From Galbitalea sp036495225 (GTDB lineage Bacteria; Actinomycetota; Actinomycetes; Actinomycetales; Microbacteriaceae), in NCBI GenBank assembly GCA_036495225.1, contig DASXNG010000023.1:1-12620 (forward strand): a stretch of DNA of 12,620 nucleotides, in the 5' to 3' direction. Numbering within the stretch: position 1 is the first letter of the stretch; every line of letters begins with the position of its first letter. Under the pieces are notes generated by a model that was not told where the DNA came from, did not search any database, and was given only the letters and a program-made list of their open reading frames with translations. Of the stretch, positions 1-6,400 are shown piece by piece. Both the position numbers and the translations under genes were made by a program.

Positions 1-37
1 CTTCGTAACCCTTGGGTTGTGGTCCGCGCAGTCCCAT
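1..37 (-). CDS. Start of a phage-like gene, possibly small terminase subunit (partial)
   Basis: Only the first 12 codons are in the window, read leftwards from the ATG at 37-35. They encode MGLRGPQPKGYE. A very good ribosome site, GAGAGGAGG, lies at 50-42 (minus strand), 4 nt before the ATG, which is why this is called a real start. Small terminase subunits of the P27 type, which bind phage DNA for packaging, often begin with M-G-x-R-G-P-x-P-K followed by a conserved basic stretch; the match here is by recollection of that pattern. The gene is divergent from the 64-aa ORF at 207. Twelve residues cannot prove the family. Other basic DNA-binding phage proteins could begin the same way. Confidence 0.5.
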   Translation of the reverse strand, partial: MGLRGPQPKGYE

Positions 38-206
38 AACGCCTCCTCTCATTACTTGAGGAAAACTCTACGCCGGTTCGTTGTCGCGCCGCTGGCGAGA
101 CGAGCCCTGCAAATCCGAGATAGCTAAACGGGGCGAGTGGCCACCGATCAGCAACGGCGACAGACCCGAAAGAGCGAGCCTTGAGTGACCAACACAGGAG
201 GAAACC

Positions 207-401
207 ATGGCCGACAGATACGGCGAGCCAAGCGAATACGCGGGCTACGGCAACGGACGCAACCCGAACCTACCTCGGGGTCGTAAACCAGCCCCTACGG
301 CCAAGCAGGCAGCGCAGGACATGCGCCGCGCAAACGCGCGCGAGGCAGCGGGCCAGTCGCCCGAGGCGCTGCCGCGCATCCGACGCCGGGGTCACATCTG
401 A
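207..401 (+). CDS. Small hypothetical protein, 64 aa
   Basis: I do not recognise this protein. The start is well supported: AGGAGG at 196-201 lies 5 nt before the ATG. The product is hydrophilic, rich in Arg, Ala and Pro, with no hydrophobic segment and no cysteines. The N-terminal third is Gly/Tyr/Asn-rich and the remainder is strongly basic, ending in Arg-Arg-Arg-Gly-His-Ile. Such proteins are often nucleic-acid binding or disordered, but that is inference. It is divergent from the phage-like gene at the left edge and convergent with the membrane protein gene at 475-1407, and the hairpin at 420-465 separates the two 3' ends. Its setting suggests an accessory gene of the integrated element. 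Confidence 0.6.
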   Translation: MADRYGEPSEYAGYGNGRNPNLPRGRKPAPTAKQAAQDMRRANAREAAGQSPEALPRIRRRGHI

Positions 402-419
402 CTCGCGCGGCACGAACGC

Positions 420-465
420 AAAAGAGCGGCGACGGTCTGGATTGAACCAGTGCCGTCGCCGCTCT
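420..465 (-). terminator. Intrinsic terminator of the membrane repeat protein gene
   Basis: A perfect 13-bp inverted repeat has arms AGAGCGGCGACGG at 423-435 and its complement at 453-465. The loop contains a second 4-bp stem, CTGG (437-440) with CCAG (447-450). Read on the minus strand the stem is followed by TTTT (423-420), starting 10 nt after the stop codon of the gene at 475-1407. It may also stop plus-strand transcripts from the 64-aa ORF, though no T-run follows on that strand. Confidence 0.8.
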
Positions 466-474
466 AGCGAATTG

Positions 475-1407
475 TTACTTGATGCTCCAGATGCCGTCGG
501 ACTTAATCACGACGACCGACGGGCCGGGGTCCATCGGAATCGTTCCGCTGTAGTTTCCGATTTCGTCAATGCCGAGGTTGGGAATCGGCGACTGGCTGTT
601 CTGGCTCACAATGAAGTTGCCGCTGCCCTTGTTGGTAAACGTCCACGTCGCGGCCTTACCGTCATACAGGAACACCTTGTCGCCCTTGCCCGAGGTCGGG
701 ATCGTGACAGACGCGGCGGAAGAGAATGGCGCGATTGAGACTGTCCAGCTTCCCTTGCCTGTGACCTTGATCGAGGTCGTTGGGTTACCAACGCTGTTGA
801 GTCCTAGCGCAGAGGTGCCCGAGTACCTGCCGATGGTGTCCACCAGCAAGTCCAGGGTTGGCTTGTTGTTCGAGTCGAGTCCTTGAAGGATGAAGTTCGA
901 CGAACCCGAGTACGTTGCGGTCACAATGCCGCCCTTCGCGCCTGCGGGAAGCGTGATTACGTTGTCGCTCGTGCCGGACTTGGTGACGGTCGTGTATTTG
1001 CCGTAGGTGTCGTCATACCAGCTCTTCGAGGGTGCGGCATTCGTGCCGGAGCTGTCCGACGAGGACGGTTGGGTGCTCGGCTCGCTGGTGCTGGACTCCA
1101 CAGCGCCCACAAAGGCGGCAGTGTACGCGACCGCGAGAATGATCGACAGGATGAGGGCGACGCCGGAAATGATCGTTCCGGCCAACGCTGCCTTACGCGG
1201 CCTGTTCTTGACGACAAGCCCGACGATGCCCAGCACGAGACCGATAACTGCGATGAAGATCGACCCGTAGTTGAGGAACGGAATGAACGACCCTACAAAG
1301 GCGATGATGCCGATAACGAGGGCGGCGGTCCCGAGCCCATTGCCCGTCTTTGGAGTCGGCGGAACGGGGGCTGGATTTGGATTGAGAATTTGCTGTGAGT
1401 CGCTCAT
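475..1407 (-). CDS. Membrane-anchored protein with two tandem extracellular repeats (DUF4190-like N-terminal part)
   Basis: Function unknown. I start it at the ATG at 1407 (310 aa), since AAAGGTG lies upstream and the product begins cleanly MSDSQQ; the frame is open 47 codons further, but that stretch is Arg-rich and unlike the rest. Order: a Pro-rich cytoplasmic tail (1-22), two hydrophobic segments (about 25-66 and 73-101) separated by the basic KNRPRK, as in DUF4190 proteins, a Ser/Thr-rich linker (104-128), then two related beta-rich repeats of about 80 residues (roughly 142-226 and 227-310). The repeats share the pattern NFI...DSIG-like...YSGT...SxxVxxxGxWxxxI. The C-terminal part should lie outside the cell. 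It has its own terminator and is divergent from an XRE regulator, the layout of a cargo (moron) gene in a prophage. A role in surface change or superinfection exclusion is a guess. Confidence 0.8.
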   Translation of the reverse strand: MSDSQQILNPNPAPVPPTPKTGNGLGTAALVIGIIAFVGSFIPFLNYGSIFIAVIGLVLGIVGLVVKNRPRKAALAGTIISGVALILSIILAVAYTAAFVGAVESSTSEPSTQPSSSDSSGTNAAPSKSWYDDTYGKYTTVTKSGTSDNVITLPAGAKGGIVTATYSGSSNFILQGLDSNNKPTLDLLVDTIGRYSGTSALGLNSVGNPTTSIKVTGKGSWTVSIAPFSSAASVTIPTSGKGDKVFLYDGKAATWTFTNKGSGNFIVSQNSQSPIPNLGIDEIGNYSGTIPMDPGPSVVVIKSDGIWSIK

Positions 1408-1442
1408 AGATGACACCTTTTCATAGTCGGTAACAATTAGCT

Positions 1443-1462
1443 GCACCCCAGTGCGAGGGTGC
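1443..1462. promoter_or_regulatory. Inverted repeat GCACCC-N8-GGGTGC, candidate operator
   Basis: Perfect 6-bp arms at 1443-1448 and 1457-1462 with an 8-nt spacer lie 36-55 nt upstream of the membrane protein start codon, in the divergent space shared with the XRE gene. It could be an operator or a hairpin in the leader. No clear -10 box was seen beside it. Confidence 0.3.
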
Positions 1463-1495
1463 CCACGCATGCGCAGGCGCGAGCGAACTCTGCCG

Positions 1496-1512
1496 GCGAA
1501 ATTCGAATTCGC
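1496..1512. promoter_or_regulatory. Inverted repeat GCGAA-N7-TTCGC, candidate XRE operator
   Basis: Arms GCGAA (1496-1500) and TTCGC (1508-1512) flank ATTCGAA, and the centre itself contains the 10-bp palindrome AATTCGAATT. It lies about 48 nt before the XRE start codon, in the divergent promoter region, where an autoregulating XRE repressor would bind. Confidence 0.35.
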
Positions 1513-1559
1513 GCTACTTATTGCCCGTGGACTCATCGCCATCTGCACACGACCGTTGA

Positions 1560-1793
1560 GTGGTGTCCCGCACCGAGCCGAATAGGAAACCGAAGCGTCT
1601 TGCAGAGCGCAAGCTATTCGGCGCGCGGGTGCGGGCGCTACGTGGAGAGATGACCCAGGAGGCGTTCGCTTTGAAGGCGAACATCGACCGCGCGTACATC
1701 GGTGGTGTCGAGCGCGGCGAGCGCAACGTGAGTCTGGACAACATCCACTACATCGCCGAAGCGTTAGGCGTCGAAGTACGCGATCTATTCTGA
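1560..1793 (+). CDS. XRE-family HTH transcriptional regulator, 77 aa
   Basis: A single Cro/CI-type helix-turn-helix protein. After a basic N-terminus (1-20), the domain spans about 20-77: GARVRALR, then the HTH TQEAFALKANIDRAYIGGVE (32-51), then ERGERNVSL and the closing helices IHYIAEALGVEVRDLF. The Ala-Tyr-Ile-Gly-Gly-Val-Glu-Arg-Gly-Glu-Arg run is the usual recognition-helix and turn pattern. There is no effector domain. The start is GTG at 1560 (or the adjacent GTG at 1563), with no good ribosome site, so a leaderless message is possible. It is divergent from the membrane protein gene and sits just inside the tRNA scar. A role as repressor of the neighbouring cargo gene or of the element is inferred; similar short XRE proteins also occur as controllers in restriction-modification loci, and none is seen here. 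Confidence 0.85.
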   Translation: MVSRTEPNRKPKRLAERKLFGARVRALRGEMTQEAFALKANIDRAYIGGVERGERNVSLDNIHYIAEALGVEVRDLF

Positions 1794-1795
1794 AT

Positions 1796-1816
1796 CCCCT
1801 CCGAAAACCCCTCCGA
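1796..1816. repeat. Direct repeat of CCCCTCCGA, 12-bp period
   Basis: Two perfect 9-bp copies at 1796-1804 and 1808-1816, separated by AAA, follow the XRE stop codon directly. They lie about 155 bp inside the tRNA scar, a distance at which integrases and excisionases often have arm-type sites. That role is inferred only. Confidence 0.35.
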
Positions 1817-1872
1817 CCGCGCTCCGCCGAGGCGAAACGGCGCGACCCGAGGTTGGCTGGCTTGAACCGTTG

Positions 1873-1900
1873 CCGGCTCGCGAAATCCGCGAGATTCCGG
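1873..1900. repeat. Hairpin CTCGCG-N5-CGCGAG near the integration end
   Basis: A perfect 6-bp stem (1877-1882 with 1888-1893) has loop AAATC. An outer CCGG/CCGG pair (1873-1876, 1897-1900) could extend it across an ATT bulge. No T-run follows, so it is a weak candidate as terminator of the XRE gene; it may equally be a protein-binding site of the element end. Confidence 0.35.
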
Positions 1901-1968
1901 GCGAGAAGGGGTCATAGCGGCGCAGATCGGTCTCTGCTAGGCGACCTCGGTTTGCCCTTCAATCCGCG

Positions 1969-2010
1969 CTCATAATCCGTCGGTCATGGGTTCAAGTCCC
2001 ATCCGCCCTA
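1969..2010 (+). other. 3' fragment of tRNA-Met(CAU): probable attachment site of the element
   Basis: The 42 nt read as the second half of a tRNA: anticodon loop CTCATAA (1969-1975), right anticodon stem TCCGT (1976-1980), variable loop CGGTC, T stem ATGGG/CCCAT (1986-1990, 1998-2002) around loop TTCAAGT, acceptor strand CCGCCCT (2003-2009) and discriminator A (2010). The bases before the loop, CCGCG, cannot pair with TCCGT (ACGGA is needed), and no AGGGCGG acceptor strand lies at the expected place near 1935. The tRNA identity therefore breaks off at the anticodon loop, a common crossover point for tyrosine recombinases. The intact tRNA should be at the other end of the element, to the left of the window. 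Confidence 0.8.
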
Positions 2011-2037
2011 CAGGGTAGACCCGACGACATCGGCGTT

Positions 2038-2055
2038 GCCCCCTCTATTTGGGGC
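2038..2055 (+). terminator. Weak hairpin GCCCC-N8-GGGGC after the tRNA fragment
   Basis: A 5-bp GC stem (2038-2042 with 2051-2055) lies 28 nt after the tRNA 3' end. Before integration it may have ended the tRNA transcript. No T-run follows, so this is a weak call. Nothing else was seen in the gene-free stretch 1794-2120 beyond the repeats, the tRNA fragment and the operator listed here. Confidence 0.25.
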
Positions 2056-2065
2056 CTTCGAGATG

Positions 2066-2098
2066 TATCGATTTTCGTTACTATAACGAATAGCGATA
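2066..2098. promoter_or_regulatory. 33-bp palindromic operator of the DUF2975-XRE module
   Basis: The site reads TATCG-N3-TTCGTTA-CTA-TAACGAA-N3-CGATA. Inner 7-bp arms (2074-2080, 2084-2090) and outer 5-bp arms (2066-2070, 2094-2098) share one centre, position 2082, and 13 of 16 half-site pairs match. A possible -10 hexamer, TATAAC (2082-2087), lies inside the palindrome, so a bound dimer would block the promoter. The start codon is 22 nt downstream. The YozG-like regulator encoded in the same operon is the likely ligand. Confidence 0.65.
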
Positions 2099-2120
2099 TA
2101 TCAACGACTTGGGGAAATCC

Positions 2121-2699
2121 ATGACCACATTGCGAATTGAACCGGCGCGTGCCGCCTTCGGGACTATCCGGACATTTGGATTGGTCGTCGGCGCAGCGTC
2201 TGTATTCGTGGGCGTGACTTATCTGGTAGTTGCGACTCTCGGGCCGCAAGTGTGGTGGTTCGGTGGAGGTGCAGGAGCAAACGGGGCCTTTGTGAACTTT
2301 CCACTTCCGCTTCGCCTCCTTAACGCCAGCGCCATTCTGCTTTGGTGTCTGACGGTCGCGGGCATCGCTTTCGTGCTCGCGAGCTTGGCTAGAAATGTCG
2401 GGCGCGGCGTTCGATTTGTAAGGAGTGTTTCGCGAGCAGCGTGGCTGCTCGCGATCGTGCTCTTTGTCGGATCAACCATGGCGCGGGCCGTGGAGAACAT
2501 TGCGCGCGGATCTAGCCTCATCATCGACGGAAGAACAGACCCGACGAATCCAGTCGGCGCACCCATCGGGTGGGCAACACCATCCCAAGCGTTTGGGCCA
2601 GATTTTGGTTTGCTTGGGCTGAGTATCGTCTTAGGCGTCCTGGCCTACATCATTACCCGAGGCGAAGATATCCAGTCTGACTCCGACGGCACAATCTGA
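2121..2699 (+). CDS. DUF2975 family membrane protein
   Basis: A 192-aa protein with four hydrophobic segments, by eye at about 18-40, 66-90, 104-126 and 161-178. I start it at the ATG at 2121, 5 nt after GGGGA; a TTG at 2109 is in frame but poorer. The topology, the G-x-F-V-N-F-P-L-P-L-R-L loop (57-66), and the tail I-I-T-R-G-E-D-I-Q-S-D-S-D-G-T-I fit the DUF2975 family, whose members are nearly always followed by a small YozG-like XRE protein, as here: its stop codon overlaps the next start by one base (TGATG). The biochemical function of the family is not known to me. The base composition is less GC-rich than that of the genes further right, so this module may also be acquired. Confidence 0.8.
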   Translation: MTTLRIEPARAAFGTIRTFGLVVGAASVFVGVTYLVVATLGPQVWWFGGGAGANGAFVNFPLPLRLLNASAILLWCLTVAGIAFVLASLARNVGRGVRFVRSVSRAAWLLAIVLFVGSTMARAVENIARGSSLIIDGRTDPTNPVGAPIGWATPSQAFGPDFGLLGLSIVLGVLAYIITRGEDIQSDSDGTI

Positions 2700-2935
2700 T
2701 GACGGAAGTAGCCAATGACGAAGCGAACACGGTTCATTGCAGATTGGATGAACTACTCACCGCGCGTTCTATGACGCTCACGCGACTCAGCGAGATCGTC
2801 GGCATAAGCTTCGTCAACCTCTCGGTGCTAAAGAATGATCGAGCGCGAGCCGTAAGGTTCTCTACCTTGGCAGCAATATGCAAAGCTCTGGATTGCCAAG
2901 TGGGCGATCTTTTTGTGATGGATACTGCGACGTAA
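2699..2935 (+). CDS. YozG-like XRE-family HTH regulator
   Basis: A 78-aa Cro/CI-type DNA-binding protein. The HTH spans about 25-55, with MTLTRLSEIVGISFVNLSVL as its core, followed by the family signature K-N-x-R-A-R-A-V-R-F-S-T-L-A-A-I-C-K-A-L-D-C-Q-V-G-D-L-F (46-72). This signature is typical of the short regulators coupled to DUF2975 membrane proteins. The first 12 residues are an extra acidic tail. Translation is coupled to the upstream gene by the one-base overlap, and no separate ribosome site is needed. It most likely represses its own operon through the 33-bp palindrome at 2066-2098; how the membrane partner affects it is not known. Confidence 0.9.
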   Translation: MTEVANDEANTVHCRLDELLTARSMTLTRLSEIVGISFVNLSVLKNDRARAVRFSTLAAICKALDCQVGDLFVMDTAT

Positions 2936-2995
2936 ACTGTCCGACCGAGATTCCCAACATTGCTCCATGTCTGTGGCGCGGAATAGCTTGAGGTC

Positions 2996-3361
2996 ATGAT
3001 CGGAATTCTGGAGTCTGTCATCCTCGACTGTCCCAACCCGGGCGAACTCGCCGACTTCTATGCCGAGGTGCTCGGCGTTGAGGTCTACGAGAAAACCGAC
3101 GACTGGGCGGAGATCGCCTCGCAGGTTGGCCCGCGCCCGCTCCTGGCTTTTCAACGCGTCGACAATTACACGCCGCCGCAGTGGCCGGGGCAGGATGTCC
3201 CGCAACAAATCCATATGGACGTCAAGGTGGAAGACATGGACGAAGCCGAAGCGGCAGTTCTTGCGCTCGGCGCGACGAAGGCCGGGTCAGACCACGAGAC
3301 TTTCAGGGTCTACCTCGACCCGGCCGGGCATCCGTTCTGCCTGATCACGCCCAACGACTAA
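2996..3361 (+). CDS. VOC / glyoxalase-like domain protein
   Basis: A 121-aa single-domain protein of the vicinal oxygen chelate superfamily, Glyoxalase_6 type. Two beta-alpha-beta-beta-beta halves are visible: the first begins ILESVILDCPNPGELADFYAEVLG (4-27) and the second QIHMDVKVEDMDEAEAAVLALGA (71-93), ending FRVYLDPAGHPFCLI. The PQWPGQDVPQQIHMD stretch and the DPAGHPFCL end are characteristic. His73 and Glu/Asp positions in the family can bind a metal, but the substrate cannot be read from the sequence; members include lyases, dioxygenases and drug-binding proteins. The ATG at 2996 has GAGG only 2 nt upstream, too close for a good ribosome site, so translation may be leaderless. It is transcribed towards the giant membrane protein gene. 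Confidence 0.85.
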   Translation: MIGILESVILDCPNPGELADFYAEVLGVEVYEKTDDWAEIASQVGPRPLLAFQRVDNYTPPQWPGQDVPQQIHMDVKVEDMDEAEAAVLALGATKAGSDHETFRVYLDPAGHPFCLITPND

Positions 3362-3376
3362 TTCCTATGCGGGACG

Positions 3377-3434
3377 GTGCTCGGTGGGGACAAACGTGCC
3401 TCGGCGCACGGACACGATTGTGCCGAACGAGCAC
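3377..3434. terminator. Nested inverted repeats between convergent genes
   Basis: The gap between two convergent genes holds an outer pair GTGCTCG (3377-3383) with CGAGCAC (3428-3434), and inside it a hairpin CGTGC-N6-GCACG (3395-3410). This may serve as a two-way terminator. There is no T-run on either strand, so confidence is low. Confidence 0.3.
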
Positions 3435-3450
3435 GTATGCCGGGCGTCGG

Positions 3451-6400
3451 CTACCGCAGGTCGCGCAGTCGCGCCGCCACGCCCTTCTCGCCGGTGGTGC
3501 GGCGCTCGTAGGTGACCGCGATCACGAGCAGCACGGCACCGGCAGTCGCCAGTGTGATCCACCACGAGGTCGGGCTGATCGAGTGCCCTGCCTGCACCGC
3601 GAAGATCGTGATGTTCTCCAGGGGCAGCACGACAATGGCCAGGATGAACGGCGCCCCCAGCTTGCGCAGCGACCCAATGAGGATCGCAACCAGCGCCATG
3701 GCGATCACAAGCACGGCGCGCAGGGTCTGAGGGTCGGTTCCGGTGGCCAACACGGATGGCAGGAAGGTGACAACCAGCCCGGGGGTGAGCAGCCGCCACG
3801 ATCCCGAGTAGCCGACCGGCCAGGACGTGAGAGTGCCTTTCGACTCACTCGGCCGGACCATCACGATCACCCCAACTGCCAACAGTGCGAGTCCGAGCGG
3901 CAGCGAAAAGGCTTCCACGCGCAACGCGCGATCGCTCCAGCCAACGACGGCAACGCACCACGCGAGCGCGAAGGTCACCCAGACCGGAGGCAGCGCGGTC
4001 GGCCGCCGACTGGCACGCAGCACCGTCACGATCATCAGCGCGAGCAGCGCCAGAGTGAGCAGCCACAGCGTCCAGACGACGAACCAGCCGGCGCGCTCTG
4101 CGGCCATCGGCCCGACGACCAGGTAGGCCGACGCAGGCACGTAGACCCAGCGCCACCTTGCCCTCTCGAGCCGGGCAGGCGTGATCAGGTACCTGCCCGC
4201 AATCGAGGCGAGCGCGGCCGAGACGGCGCTGATTGTGAGCACCGCGGTCATCACAAAAGCGGTGGTCGAATTCGCCAGAGGGTCGAGCCCCCACGCCCAT
4301 CGCACGGCCTGCGTTGTTCCGCCGGCCGCGGCGGCCATGCCGACGAGGAGGGTTGGCGTCGCCAGCATCCCGAACCGCGATCCGGACTGGCGGCGCGACA
4401 TCACGCCACCCAGTGCGATGAGGACGGCGGATGCTGCCAGCAGTCCGTAGGCCCGCCAGGGAGTCGAGCCGGCGTTGCCCCAAATCGCGAGCACGGCCAA
4501 CGAGGGGACTACGGCGCATGCCAGCCCGACCGCGTACAGTCCGATGCCCGGCAGTTTGCGGACCACGGCGATTGCGCCGACGAGGGTCGCGGCGATCGCT
4601 GGCGGCAGAATGTATGGCTCGATGACCGAGACGCCCAGGATGCCCCAGCCACACCAGAGCGCGCCGGTCCAGGCTGCTGCGGCGACGATCCAGGGGTACC
4701 GACGATGAGTGACGTAACCCGATGCAGCGGCACCCAGCCCGATGATCAACAGCACGAGGAAGCTGATGTTCAGCCCCGCGGCGGAGCGTACGAGCGCCAG
4801 TAACACCGCAAAGACTGCTGTGACGAGCGAGGAAGCCTCGATGGCGATTCGCGCGAGCCGAGCATCCGTCGATGCGAGTCCGTGGCGCACGAGGGTGGCC
4901 TCGATCAGTTGGGTGCTCGGCAACGCGCACGCAACGATCACGGCGATGATCGGCAGGGTGACGGGGGAGCCACTGCTGACGAGCAACTGCGCGCCGATGC
5001 AAATGACCGCGACCGCGAGGGCGGGCACGAGCAGGGCCGCCGCGATGGTGCGAAGAACCGTGCTCAGGCCGGGTCGGCGGCTCACCAGCAGGGTGAGCGC
5101 CAAGGCGAAGGTGACCAGTGTCGACAGCCCGGTCCAGCCGCTTCGCTCGAACAGCACGGAGACGATTCCGATGACGAACGGCACGGATGTCACCGCGAGA
5201 ATCGCGTACCAGTGACGCGCCGGGATCCGTCTAAACAGTGTCACGGTCAGCGCGGTGACCGATGCGAGAGTCGTGGTGAGGCAAAGTATTGCGACGGTCT
5301 CCAGCTGGGTGAGCGACAGTGCGTGTGCGAAGACAACGAGTGCGTAGGCGAAGCCCACCGCGGTGTACGCCGGCCGAATGAGGCGCGGGACAGTCAATGC
5401 CACGGGAACCAGGGCGACGACGACCGCTGCGCCTCCGATGATGCTCAGGGGGTTGGTGTCCCAGGCGACGATGGCCGCCTCAATGACGAGGAGGTGAACG
5501 CCGACAATGAGCGGCAGGCGAACGGTCCGAGGCGCGTCGACCAACGGCAGCAGCAGCGAAAGCAACCTGCTGAGCACGACAGCACAGCCAAGAGCGATTG
5601 CCACCCTCGTGGCTGGCGGGAAACCGTGCCAGCCGGCGAAAGTGACCAGAGCGGCGCCGCCGAAGCAGATGGCAAGCAGCAGCGTCGTGGCACGCAGCCT
5701 GACACCGACCATCGTCGGGGCGAACAAGCGGGCGGACAACAGGCCGAGGGCGGCGGCAGCGAGGCTCGCGACGGCGCCGAGTTCGTAGGTGTACGCGAGC
5801 GGATCGTCGAACGGCACCACGTACTGCGCGACCCAAATCGCCGCCGGGTACACAGTCGCGGCAAGCAGGACGCTCATGCCGCCAATGACGACCGCACCCG
5901 CCCTCAGGTCGAGCCTGTGCCGTGCCGTTCGCAGTCTCACAGTGATCGCGGCGAGGGCGAGCCCAACCGCGCCCAGTAGTGGCGGGAGTGCCACGCGCCA
6001 TCCGCTATCCGGCAACTGTGATGAGAAGCTCAGAACGATGAATGCCGCCCCGAAGAAGGCTCCGGACAGAAAGCTCCAGAGCCCCGCGAAGTGATTCCGT
6101 GCGCTCAGCAGAGCGAGCAGGGTGAGCGCGAGGTAGACCGCGGAGACCTGCGGAGCGTCGGCCAGGAGGGCCAGCGATTGGAGACAAATGGCCGAAACCG
6201 CAATGACTTCGACGATGGATGCGGTCATTCGCTCCGAACGCAGGTCAGTGCCGAAGCGACCGCGCATCAGTTTCGTCAGCTCATGCACTGCGAGCACCAC
6301 GAAGGCAACGCCGAGGTATCCGATCAGCGCAGACCATGCCGTACCGACCGCGTACCCGAACCACACGGGTGCGATCTCGAGCCCGATGAGACCGAGCCAA

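Larger units (their letters stand above)
1..2010. mobile_element. Right end of a probable prophage-like integrated element
   Basis: The region ends at a 42-nt 3' fragment of tRNA-Met(CAU) at 1969-2010 that has no 5' half. Integration into the 3' part of a tRNA gene by a tyrosine recombinase rebuilds the full tRNA at one end and leaves such a fragment at the other. With the fragment on the plus strand, the element should lie to its left. The left side fits this: a minus-strand gene start resembling a small terminase, a tiny ORF, a membrane cargo gene with its own terminator, and an XRE regulator. No integrase, capsid or portal gene is visible here, so the extent and type of element (prophage, satellite or integrative element) are inferred. 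The other end is outside the window. Confidence 0.55.

Noticed and set aside
1408..1548. 47-residue extension of the membrane repeat protein
   Set aside because: The extension is Arg/Ser-rich, covers the palindromes of the promoter region, and the ATG at 1407 has a ribosome site and a sensible N-terminus.
1930..2010. Complete tRNA-Met gene
   Set aside because: No acceptor 5' strand, D-arm or left anticodon stem can be found before the anticodon loop; only the 3' half is present.
3181..4803. 540-aa open frame on the plus strand
   Set aside because: It lies antisense to the 1199-aa membrane protein, its product is an Arg/Gln/Gly/Asp-rich sequence without domains, and it overlaps the VOC gene. 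It is a by-product of GC-rich codon use.
4882..5979. 365-aa open frame on the plus strand
   Set aside because: Also antisense to the giant membrane protein; composition is extremely polar and repetitive with no recognisable motif.
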